The notes under the pieces are model-generated. The model was not told the origin of the DNA and made no database searches. It was given only the letters and a program-made list of their open reading frames with translations. From K189A clade bacterium (GTDB lineage: Bacteria; Pseudomonadota; Gammaproteobacteria; Pseudomonadales; Azotimanducaceae): a stretch of DNA of 47,491 nucleotides. Below, piece after piece: positions 10,902-18,073 of the stretch (within the stretch, counting starts at the first letter, position 1; every line of letters starts with the position of its first letter). Position numbers and translations under genes: made by a program. The stretch covers positions 1-47,491 of the forward strand of contig CACMHG010000012.1 of assembly GCA_902613475.1 (NCBI GenBank). Reading direction: 5' to 3'.

Positions 10902-11629
10902 CTATTGGCGGGGATAGCTTTTGATGATGACGTTCTGAGAGGTATTCATAACGTCACGCATGCGTCCGACATCCTGATTGAATTCCATGAATACCGAATG
11001 ACTCGTCAGCCGCTGTGTTATCGCATTCAATTCGGGAATAGATCTCGCACCTGTCCAGACCCAATGTGTAAATCTGTCTCTGCCGAACCCCACCCTTCCA
11101 AGACCGTAGGAGCGCATTTCAACGTCTCGAGAAATCTTCTTCATCATCTTTGCGTAGGCATCGGCGTAGCGCTCTTGGTTTTGTGGTTCAACCACGATAT
11201 CCACCTTGGAGAAGACGATATCCTCAGTCCAATCACTCTCATCAATCGGCGCTGAACCCATGTACTGGCTCACAGGGAGCGTGCCCGATTCGTAGAGACT
11301 TTGTACCAAGGCAACAGCATCAGGACACGAACGCATAATTTCCGCGGCCTGGGCCTGGTCAGCAGAGGTTTGAAACGTGTTAATAATAAAGTGCGTTGAC
11401 AGGCTCGATCCGTTGAATACTTCCTCCAACAAGGCCACATCGGCGGGGTACTGCTTGCCACAGTCTGAGGCCCAAAATGTGTCCATGGCACTGACTAAGG
11501 TCGAAGGATTAGAGACCTGAACATGATAAAAGGCGTAGAAAGGCCCGCCATCATGATCGTCTGCGTAGGCAGAGCCGAGAGAGAGAAAAAGATCGCTGTC
11601 GCTGCGATAAAAGTAATTAAGTTCTTCAT
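10902..11629 (-). pseudogene. Exported hypothetical protein, frameshifted in its signal peptide
   Basis: A 194 aa reading frame ending at 10902 has no start matching an exported protein, yet directly upstream, in another frame, an ATG at 11629 with ribosome site AAGGAAAA encodes MKNLITFIAATAIFF, a signal-peptide beginning. The frames join cleanly if two bases are removed from the TC run at about 11577-11590, giving IFFSLGSAYADDHDGGPFYA and a 241 aa preprotein. As read, the upstream frame ends at a TAG after about 50 codons. The mature part has no family I recognise; it shares the ADDH mature N-terminus with the next gene. This may be a sequencing error, a true pseudogene, or a phase-variable gene. 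Confidence 0.75.
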
Positions 11630-11800
11630 GACTTTTCCTTACGTATTCGAAACTTTGACTGATTTACGTTGCCGCGAGAATATCGGGTGAAGCAATCACC
11701 CTCTCCTTTCTAGCAAATCCATTACCTATTACGCACCTCCTTAAATATGAACGTCGCCCGCATTTTTGGTGTTTTGCTGTGTGAAGCCGAAAACGCCTGA

Positions 11801-13285
11801 TCACAAGCCGTATTTCTCTGCCAGCTGGTCAGCCAAATGCGATCGATCTGATGCCCGAAGTCTATCGAGATACGCCGGTAGCTTGCCTCGAACATGATAA
11901 GGCCCGCCTTCTGCCATAACATTCTTGTGCGGATCCCTGCCTCGCGCGGCATCCACCAACATGTCTGCATGCCAGGTATCAAGCTTGTCTCGTCCAAGGT
12001 GCAGAGCCTCTGGCTGTTCGCGCACCAGGTTTACCTGCTGATGCGGGTCATTGCTCAAATCGAACAGCATTTCGTCTGGCCAAAGATGATATGCATCATG
12101 GGCTGTGCGCAGATATAGCCAATCGGCGTATCGCACGCCTCGCTGACACGCCCAAGCGCCTTGCGACAGCACGAGTTCTTCGCGCCCAACATCGCGCCCT
12201 TCTCGCAATGACTCGGCAAAACTCTGACCGTCCCAAGAATCTGGCACGGACTTACCTGCAAGCTCGAGCAGGGTTGCAAACATATCAATATGATAATGCT
12301 TGGCCTGAAAACGACCGCCTTCTACCAATCCGGGCCACTTCATGATCATAGGAATCCGCGTCGTGATCTGATCTGCAGTTTGATGATCTCCGTAGACGTT
12401 CATCTCGCCAAGATTCTCGCCATGATCGGAACCGATGATAACGACGGTTTCATCGTCAACATTCAGCTCAGCAAGCAGGTTCATTAACTGACCGACATAT
12501 TTATCAGCCATCAGCACGCCACAGTCGTAACCGTCGAACATCTGCCGCGCGGCAGCCATGTTGGGAATCTCTTGCGGCTGCCGCGGAAATATTGCCGCCA
12601 TTTTGGGGTTTGGCGTAAAACCGTAACTTTCTCGGGCGGAGTGGGGGCCACACTGCTGCCAGTGCTCGGCTCGAACTTCTTGGGTGTACCAAGCGGGCAA
12701 CGGCTCTTCGGCGAAGGGTTCACCAAAGGATATCGGTGCGCGATAAGGCGTATGTGGGTCCCACATATGCACGTGCAAAAACCAGTGATCCTGTCTTGCG
12801 TGCCGTTGGAGCCAATCTCGCGCTAAGGCATAAACCTCGTCGGCGGTCTCAAGGCCGTACTTACCGACGTTGTAGGCTTCGTCAAACCCTGCATACCAAT
12901 GAAAAGCAGAATGCCGCTGGGCGAAGGAACTGATGGATACCGTGCGCGTTTGCTCTTTCGCGAAGGAAAATGGCGCGCCACCATTTTTTAACTGCGAAGG
13001 TAAGCTCTCTCGGTGCAAGCGCGACCAAAATTCTCGACTCGCTCCGTCGATGACCGGGTCTGCGTCGGTGCCGCCATGATTCACGACGCCGTTATGAATG
13101 CCAAAGCGCCCGGTAAGCAGCGCGGTACGGCTGGGCAAACACGGCACATCACTCGCATGCACGTTCTCAAAAACACCCGCCCGACGAGCTATTGCGTCGA
13201 TGTTAGGACTGGTCTGGCGATGATAGCCATAACAACCCAGATGATCGGGACGCAGCGTGTCTATATCGATATAAAGTATGCGCAT
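11801..13285 (-). CDS. S1-family sulfatase (cytoplasmic, formylglycine type)
   Basis: Alkaline-phosphatase-superfamily sulfatase of 494 aa that hydrolyses a sulfate ester; substrate unknown. The formylglycine motif is CLPSRTALLTGR with Cys49, which a maturase must oxidise for activity. The N-terminal metal motif (DIDTLRPDHLGCYGY) and the later IIGSDHGENLGE supply the Ca2+ ligands. There is no signal peptide, so it should act on an imported substrate. GAGG lies 8 bases before the ATG. It ends a putative minus-strand operon: UGA-containing peroxiredoxin-like gene, small membrane protein, sulfatase. No sulfatase maturase gene is in the window. Confidence 0.92.
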   Translation of the reverse strand: MRILYIDIDTLRPDHLGCYGYHRQTSPNIDAIARRAGVFENVHASDVPCLPSRTALLTGRFGIHNGVVNHGGTDADPVIDGASREFWSRLHRESLPSQLKNGGAPFSFAKEQTRTVSISSFAQRHSAFHWYAGFDEAYNVGKYGLETADEVYALARDWLQRHARQDHWFLHVHMWDPHTPYRAPISFGEPFAEEPLPAWYTQEVRAEHWQQCGPHSARESYGFTPNPKMAAIFPRQPQEIPNMAAARQMFDGYDCGVLMADKYVGQLMNLLAELNVDDETVVIIGSDHGENLGEMNVYGDHQTADQITTRIPMIMKWPGLVEGGRFQAKHYHIDMFATLLELAGKSVPDSWDGQSFAESLREGRDVGREELVLSQGAWACQRGVRYADWLYLRTAHDAYHLWPDEMLFDLSNDPHQQVNLVREQPEALHLGRDKLDTWHADMLVDAARGRDPHKNVMAEGGPYHVRGKLPAYLDRLRASDRSHLADQLAEKYGL

Positions 13286-13356
13286 GTTAAACGCCTCGAC
13301 GGAGCTTTCTCGTCAAGACCCCTCTCTGGCCCGCTGATTCTTATCCGGTCTTATTT

Positions 13357-13785
13357 TTATTTAACGGTGTCAAAAGCACGAGAAACATCCGTTCCGTGCC
13401 TGTCACCCCTCCTTAGCTTGGCCACCACGCCAATCAAGACGCACCAAAAAGTCGCCCACAACACATAAATCACAACATCCTCGACCGGGTTGTGTACCTG
13501 CAACAGAAATATCGTTCGCGCCACCACCCAACATGCCCAAAACGTTATCAAGCGAGGAACCTTTGCAAGGCCCAAAAAAAACCAGCCAACGACACCTGTC
13601 ACGCCAAGCGCCAGCAGTTGTGCCATGGGTACGGTTACGTACCAAAACATATCGCCAGTAAGATCTAGGCTCATTGGCATATTGGGCACTAGTACCAAAA
13701 TGAACATAATGTCTTCCAGCACTCCGTTGATGAGCCCGATTGCAACAACGGCGAGCCAACTTAGTATCTGCTTAAGCTTTGCCAC
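13357..13785 (-). CDS. Small integral membrane protein
   Basis: 142 aa with about four hydrophobic helices (residues roughly 9-33, 45-73, 80-96 and 103-123) and a short basic C-terminal tail. No family recognised. It begins at a GTG (GTG GCA AAG), with GGGGGA lying unusually close before it, so the start is uncertain. It sits 30 bases after the peroxiredoxin-like selenoprotein gene and 71 bases before the sulfatase, all on the minus strand, which suggests one transcript. Confidence 0.75.
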   Translation of the reverse strand: MAKLKQILSWLAVVAIGLINGVLEDIMFILVLVPNMPMSLDLTGDMFWYVTVPMAQLLALGVTGVVGWFFLGLAKVPRLITFWACWVVARTIFLLQVHNPVEDVVIYVLWATFWCVLIGVVAKLRRGDRHGTDVSRAFDTVK

Positions 13786-13815
13786 ATTCCCCCGATAGAC
13801 GTAGATCGCCTCTTT

Positions 13816-14418
13816 TTACCGCCTGGTGCTCAACACATCGCGCACTTCAGACAATACCGTCTGCCAATCGGCGCGGGTTCGGTACCCCTCTTGCGCCCAC
13901 TTGGCCAATATCTCACCCTCGGGCGAAATCAGCACCACACCCGGATGTGGAATACCGTATGCAAACGTGTCTTCTCCGTAGGCTTCATTACGAATACCCC
14001 AGGCATCAACAATGGCGCCGTCTTTGTCGCCCAAGAGAGGGAAGTTGATTCCCCATTTGTCGTGGAATGTTTTGATGGTCTCGAGGTCGTCGTAAGTCAT
14101 GCCGCCGACCCCTACCCCGAGGGCTTCGAATTTGTCTTGTATGTCACTCAGTTTCACGAACTGACGCATGCAGAAGGGTCACCAATCGACGCTTCGATTA
14201 AAGACAAATAGCAGTCCATTGGGCCCTTTGAGATTGGCAAAGCCGTGGGCTGTACCATTGTGGTCATCGGCCTGCAGCATAGGCGCTTCAGAGCCTACGC
14301 TGGGGCCCCAAGCTTCGGCATAGGCTGACGATTCAGCGTTCGCGCTAGCTGTTAGCGCGGCAAGTAACCCTGCAAACCACAATGACGTGATTTTCATACC
14401 TAGATATTTTGACTGCAT
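13816..14418 (-). CDS. Exported peroxiredoxin-like (AhpC/TSA, redoxin) selenoprotein candidate
   Basis: Read through one in-frame TGA at 14181-14179, this is a 200-residue thioredoxin-fold protein. It has a signal peptide (cleavage after LTASANA), then SEAPMLQADDHNG, the active site NRSVDW-U-PFCMRQ with Sec80 and Cys83, and the C-terminal redoxin region GIPHPGVVLISPEGEIL. Cysteine versions of this family carry CPFC at that point, so the UGA replaces the redox-active Cys. Downstream of the UGA the sequence stays in frame with family-like residues to a TAA-type end. AGGAGG precedes the ATG at 14418; ATG 14397 is an alternative. A SECIS-like hairpin follows the UGA. Automatic annotation would give two fragments (14179-14418 and 13816-14169). 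Confidence 0.88.
14149..14181 (-). promoter_or_regulatory. UGA codon and SECIS-like hairpin of the redoxin gene
   Basis: The UGA is at 14181-14179. Fifteen bases later a hairpin forms: CAGUU (14163-14159) pairs with AACUG (14153-14149) around a five-base loop CGUGA. The loop has G at its second position and sits 21-25 bases after the UGA, within the spacing known for bacterial SECIS elements. The stem is short (5 bp), with only weak pairing possible below it, so this supports but does not prove SelB-dependent decoding. Confidence 0.6.
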
Positions 14419-14522
14419 TGTCCCTCCTCACGGTAACTTTTCCTTCGAACGCTACCAAACTTCTCGAACTAGAAAAAGCTCTCTAGCCGTGCTGGATCGA
14501 CACCACGCTGACAGTGCCTATC

Positions 14523-15551
14523 TCATTCTATGTGCGCTTCTATCACAGCGATGCGCTCCTCTGTCTGAGGATGCGTACTTAAATACTGAAAGATTGCCGG
14601 CATAGCGTCCCCATTTTCGTCTTGGTCGGTGTACCAATCTTCGAGCTTTTGCATAATGTTGCGGAAATGAATCGGGTCAATACCGCTCTGCGTCATTGCT
14701 CTAAGCGCGTACCGGTCGGCTTCCGTCTCAAACTCGCGGGAATAGGCTAAATCCACAAGCACTGCAGGCGCCGTCACCAATAAATCAGAGTTGGTGACAT
14801 CGCCTGTCAGCAGAAACAAGAAAATCGCGATCACAGAGCCCTGTAGGGAGCGGCGCAGTAGGTGCCGGTGCTCTACATGTCCTAGCTCGTGGTAAGCGAT
14901 AGCGATGAGCTCTTCATCATGATCTGCCAGCTCAATGAGTTCGTCGGTGAGCACAATGCTACCGTCAGGTAGTGCCAAGGCATTGGGCACCCACTTACGA
15001 AAGTGCAGGGTTACAGGTCCCGTCAGTACATGCGGTGCGAGCACTCCACGAATCCTTTGCTGCTCGCCTGCATCCAGTTCGCTGGGCTCAAGGTATGTGG
15101 CATCGAGTACTTCAAGGGTATGGTCTCCCACTCGGCTCACCAGCTCATCTGGCAGGCTGTACGCAAGTACCGTGGCGCCATGCGGCACGCCCCAGACCAC
15201 TAACCAAAAGACAAAGGCGACCGTAACAACACAGGCGCTCGCGATCAGCCCAATATGACTTTCAAGTCGATGTAAGAGCGTAGAGGCGACGCCGGATCCG
15301 GCGAAGAGCCTATCGATCGCGTCGTTGTCATCGGTCTCGAACTGGGCGACAGGCGCCGAGCCAGACGCAGCACCCAAGATAACGCTGCGCGGTGTGTTAC
15401 CCAGACGAGAGGTGATGTTCACCAAACTCAGGGCAACACGCCTCAGGGTCTTATTGTTGCTGTCGCGTATCTCAACCCATTCACCCTGGCGATGAAGGGT
15501 CGCCGGTTCTGTTTTTGATGACTGACCATCCGAATAGGCACCCGCAATCAT
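14523..15551 (-). CDS. M48-family zinc metallopeptidase, membrane-anchored
   Basis: 342 aa. The zinc motif HELGHVEHRH has His221, Glu222 and His225, and EFETEADRYAL supplies the downstream Glu ligand. A hydrophobic helix at about 100-122 and another at about 232-255 anchor it in the inner membrane. The N-terminal 95 residues resemble the small soluble domain often found before the peptidase in YjgN-linked M48 proteins. It follows the YjgN/DUF898 gene by 15 bases; this pairing recurs in proteobacteria and suggests the two act together on a membrane or envelope substrate, which is not known. Confidence 0.9.
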   Translation of the reverse strand: MIAGAYSDGQSSKTEPATLHRQGEWVEIRDSNNKTLRRVALSLVNITSRLGNTPRSVILGAASGSAPVAQFETDDNDAIDRLFAGSGVASTLLHRLESHIGLIASACVVTVAFVFWLVVWGVPHGATVLAYSLPDELVSRVGDHTLEVLDATYLEPSELDAGEQQRIRGVLAPHVLTGPVTLHFRKWVPNALALPDGSIVLTDELIELADHDEELIAIAYHELGHVEHRHLLRRSLQGSVIAIFLFLLTGDVTNSDLLVTAPAVLVDLAYSREFETEADRYALRAMTQSGIDPIHFRNIMQKLEDWYTDQDENGDAMPAIFQYLSTHPQTEERIAVIEAHIE

Positions 15552-15566
15552 TGCTTCTCAGAACCG

Positions 15567-16604
15567 CTAAATCGCACCGACATCGAAATCAAATACCTCA
15601 CCCAGTTCCTCGCCTAGCGCGCTTACCTGCTCTTTTTCGGCCGCTGCAAATTCTTCTAACGATCCAGCAGCGATAAATTGAGTGTGGTCAGCCCGGTACT
15701 TCGCAAGGCGCACTTTTGCGAAGGGCAAATACAAACCAAGAGTTAGGACGGTAAGAATCGCGTTGACCACAAACACCCTTAGATACCCTGGCAGTTCTAG
15801 GTTGGCCGCCAACCGGTGAGCCTGCAGCGAGGTCGAGTTGAAATAAACGTTCGTCAACATGACCGTCAGATAGACACCGGCCAGTACGTAACCCAAGGCG
15901 CCGACAATCACCCCAGCTGTGCTGCTTGCGAAAGAAACAACAGAGAAAACAACAAGCGTCGCAATGATTAGACCCAAGAAGATTAAGAAAACCAAACCGT
16001 AGTCCCAAGTTTTGGCATCAAAGTCAAAGGACGTGGATCCATAGCGACTGTTGCGAACAATAAACTGACTGCTCTTCAGCATGGCGTAGGGATACAGGAT
16101 TCCGGCTGTCAGCGCACCCAAAATCGGCCAGACCAACAGCGCCATGGCGGCCTCACCGTAGGAAGCATTAAAACGGAACTGAATGTTGCGATAGGCGCTC
16201 ATACGGTTGCTGAATGCCAACGAACGCACCACCAGATAGGGTGTAACAGCCAGCAGCAGTATCGCGAGCACGATACCTACTACCGGAAAAAGTTCCGAGG
16301 CGACGACGAAAACCCCGAAGAAAACCACGGCAATAATGCGGCTCTTGAGAATAGTGATAGGGTCTGCCAGATAGCGAAAGCTCTCGCCATCAAGGTAAAG
16401 ATTCGAATAAAAGTAGCGATTGTTGCGGACCTTGGCCCACGCGGAGTAGATACCTAGGGTAAGGATGGTAATCAAAATATTGACGATCCAGATTTTAAAA
16501 TATTCTTTCCCCTCTCCGCGGAATTCAAATGGCAGCACTCGGGTACCGCCTCCTGTTGTTGGTTCATCCGACCCGCCCGTCGAGTCCGTCATAGTCTCAG
16601 CCAT
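15567..16604 (-). CDS. YjgN/DUF898-family membrane protein
   Basis: 345 aa polytopic protein of the YjgN family. Typical features are the repeated helix pattern YFKIWIVNILITILTLGIYSAWAKVRNNRYFYSN in the first half and a second copy LRVFVVNAILTVLTLGLYLPFAKVRLAKYRADH near the C-terminus, each beginning a membrane bundle. I chose the ATG at 16604 (MAETMTD), preceded by GGGGGA; the frame extends to 16640. It is encoded directly upstream of an M48 peptidase. Function is unknown for the family. Confidence 0.88.
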   Translation of the reverse strand: MAETMTDSTGGSDEPTTGGGTRVLPFEFRGEGKEYFKIWIVNILITILTLGIYSAWAKVRNNRYFYSNLYLDGESFRYLADPITILKSRIIAVVFFGVFVVASELFPVVGIVLAILLLAVTPYLVVRSLAFSNRMSAYRNIQFRFNASYGEAAMALLVWPILGALTAGILYPYAMLKSSQFIVRNSRYGSTSFDFDAKTWDYGLVFLIFLGLIIATLVVFSVVSFASSTAGVIVGALGYVLAGVYLTVMLTNVYFNSTSLQAHRLAANLELPGYLRVFVVNAILTVLTLGLYLPFAKVRLAKYRADHTQFIAAGSLEEFAAAEKEQVSALGEELGEVFDFDVGAI

Positions 16605-16851
16605 TGTTCCCCCATTTTTCTGCATTCTCGGCGACACCATCTGTCCGCCCTCGCGCTACTCATCAAAGACCCGCCATTTTGCACAAGGATTCGCCAAGGC
16701 ATTTTAGTAACGAGTGACTGAGGATGTATAGCTTAGATAGGTTCAACGGTCAGCTAGCAGGCCAGGCCGATGTTCAATAGCTGCGGGCTAGCCCGCATTT
16801 TGCTGGCAATACGCCCTTTAAAGGCGCACAGAGATAGGGTCGAGGGGTCTC

Positions 16852-17271
16852 TTACTGAGTGGCAAATAAAACGTCAGGATTCACCATGGTTTTCATTTCT
16901 AGGATATTGCCGTTGGGATCCTGCACAAAGAGTGTTTCCTGTTCAAACTCGGTGCCGACAAAGCGACGGTATGGTTCATCTAGGTACTCTAGACCGGAGG
17001 CCTCGATGCGCTGCTTCAATGACTGAAAATCTGCCTCTGTCAAATGCGCACCAAAATGCGGTACCGCGACGTTGCCCATGTCCACATCGTGGCGGACGGA
17101 CGGCAGAGACTCGGTGCTCTGATGCAGGGTGAGTTCGTTACCCCAGAAGTCGATGTCTACCCAACGGCCCTCTTCGCGATTACCGGTCTTGCAGCCCAGT
17201 ACGTCGACATAGAATTGCTCCGTCGTCGTTAAATCTCCAGCAGGGACCGCGAAGTGAAAAGTAGCGCTCAT
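16852..17271 (-). CDS. VOC (glyoxalase/bleomycin-resistance fold) family protein
   Basis: 139 aa, two beta-alpha-beta-beta-beta modules. The module openings FHFAVPAGDLTTTEQFYVDVLGC and PHFGAHLTEADFQSLKQRI and the closing QDPNGNILEMK are family features; a Glu in LEMK and the paired His positions would form the metal site. The start is the ATG at 17271, which has GGAG six bases upstream; an in-frame ATG at 17283 actually overlaps that site. Substrate unknown. Confidence 0.85.
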   Translation of the reverse strand: MSATFHFAVPAGDLTTTEQFYVDVLGCKTGNREEGRWVDIDFWGNELTLHQSTESLPSVRHDVDMGNVAVPHFGAHLTEADFQSLKQRIEASGLEYLDEPYRRFVGTEFEQETLFVQDPNGNILEMKTMVNPDVLFATQ

Positions 17272-17381
17272 GAACAGCTCCATTTTTTTTTGCTTATTTT
17301 CGCCTAATTGGGGGTTAACGCAACGTGAATGCTTTTAGACATCTGCCTCACCGAACGACCAAGGGCGGCGATAACCTGGCT

Positions 17382-17419
17382 GGAATAGCGCGGGGACATC
17401 CTGCGCTATCCTTTTTTTT
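17382..17419 (+). terminator. Rho-independent terminator oriented to the right
   Basis: The stem is GG-A-ATAGCGC (17382-17391) with GCGCTATCC (17403-17411), nine pairs with one bulged A, around an 11-base loop, followed directly by eight T at 17412-17419. Both flanking genes are on the minus strand and there is no A-tract on the left side, so the signal ends a plus-strand transcript that has no annotated gene. It may close a small RNA in 17272-17419. Confidence 0.65.
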
Positions 17420-17486
17420 GCGATTTTTTTCCGACTGTATGACAGCTTGAGGCGATCGGCATGGAGTCGACCGCCTCCATGGCGTG

Positions 17487-17924
17487 CTACTTCAGCACGT
17501 AGGCTTGCACTAAGATCTCGCTCTTCGCGGTGTCGAGCGTGATCACGTCGAGGTTCTGGGACCCATCATCGATCTGCACGATATTGTGCATCGTGATGGT
17601 CGCACCCTCACGGAAGTAGTAGCCCGAAAAAGCACCAAAGGCGATGTCGTTATTGAGTACACCCCTGCCCTGCCCAGTGACCGTGCCGCTGGTCATATCT
17701 GTCATCTTAAGGTTGTAGGTTACATAGACCTTGCCGTAGGTACCCATGTCACCCGTTGCCGTAATCGTCGTGCCGTCATCACCCAGAATGACCGAGGTCA
17801 CCTGCATAGCCGAATCGGCCTGTCTTTTTTCAAGCTTCAGGACTCCTTCATGATGGCCTGCAAGGCCTACAGCAGGGATCAGCAGCGAGAGCGACAGCAC
17901 AAGAGAATTGATGGTGTTTTTCAT
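17487..17924 (-). CDS. Exported hypothetical protein (145 aa)
   Basis: A signal peptide (MKNTINSLVLSLSLLIPAVG, cleavage near LAG-HHEG) is followed by a mature domain rich in beta strands with Gly/Thr-rich turns (SVILGDDGTTITATGDMGTY, GTVTGQGRGVL), consistent with a small beta-barrel or lipocalin-like fold. No cysteines and no recognised catalytic motif. AAGGAA precedes the ATG. An inverted repeat lies 23 bases upstream of the start (17947-17962). I do not recognise the family. Confidence 0.75.
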   Translation of the reverse strand: MKNTINSLVLSLSLLIPAVGLAGHHEGVLKLEKRQADSAMQVTSVILGDDGTTITATGDMGTYGKVYVTYNLKMTDMTSGTVTGQGRGVLNNDIAFGAFSGYYFREGATITMHNIVQIDDGSQNLDVITLDTAKSEILVQAYVLK

Positions 17925-17946
17925 TATTCTTATTTCCTTAATTTGG

Positions 17947-17962
17947 CCTGACGCCCGTCAGG
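17947..17962. promoter_or_regulatory. Perfect inverted repeat upstream of the exported-protein gene
   Basis: CCTGACG-CC-CGTCAGG, seven-base perfect arms with a two-base centre, 23 bases upstream of the start at 17924 and 112 bases past the copper amine oxidase stop. There is no T-tract on either side, so an operator for the downstream gene is more likely than a terminator. The binding protein is unknown. Confidence 0.4.
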
Positions 17963-18073
17963 AGATAGCGTTTTAGGGGTTTATCGATGTAAAAGAAAGC
18001 CCTTCGCGTTGGTTGAACTTCTGGCCCGCACGCGTCGATGCAGAGCCAGAGACATCCCAGGCTTCAAAGAGTG

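Noticed and set aside
13816..14169. Separate 117-codon redoxin fragment starting at ATG 14169
   Set aside because: It would lack the signal peptide, first strands and the first active-site residue. It continues in frame from the UGA of the upstream part, so it is one gene.
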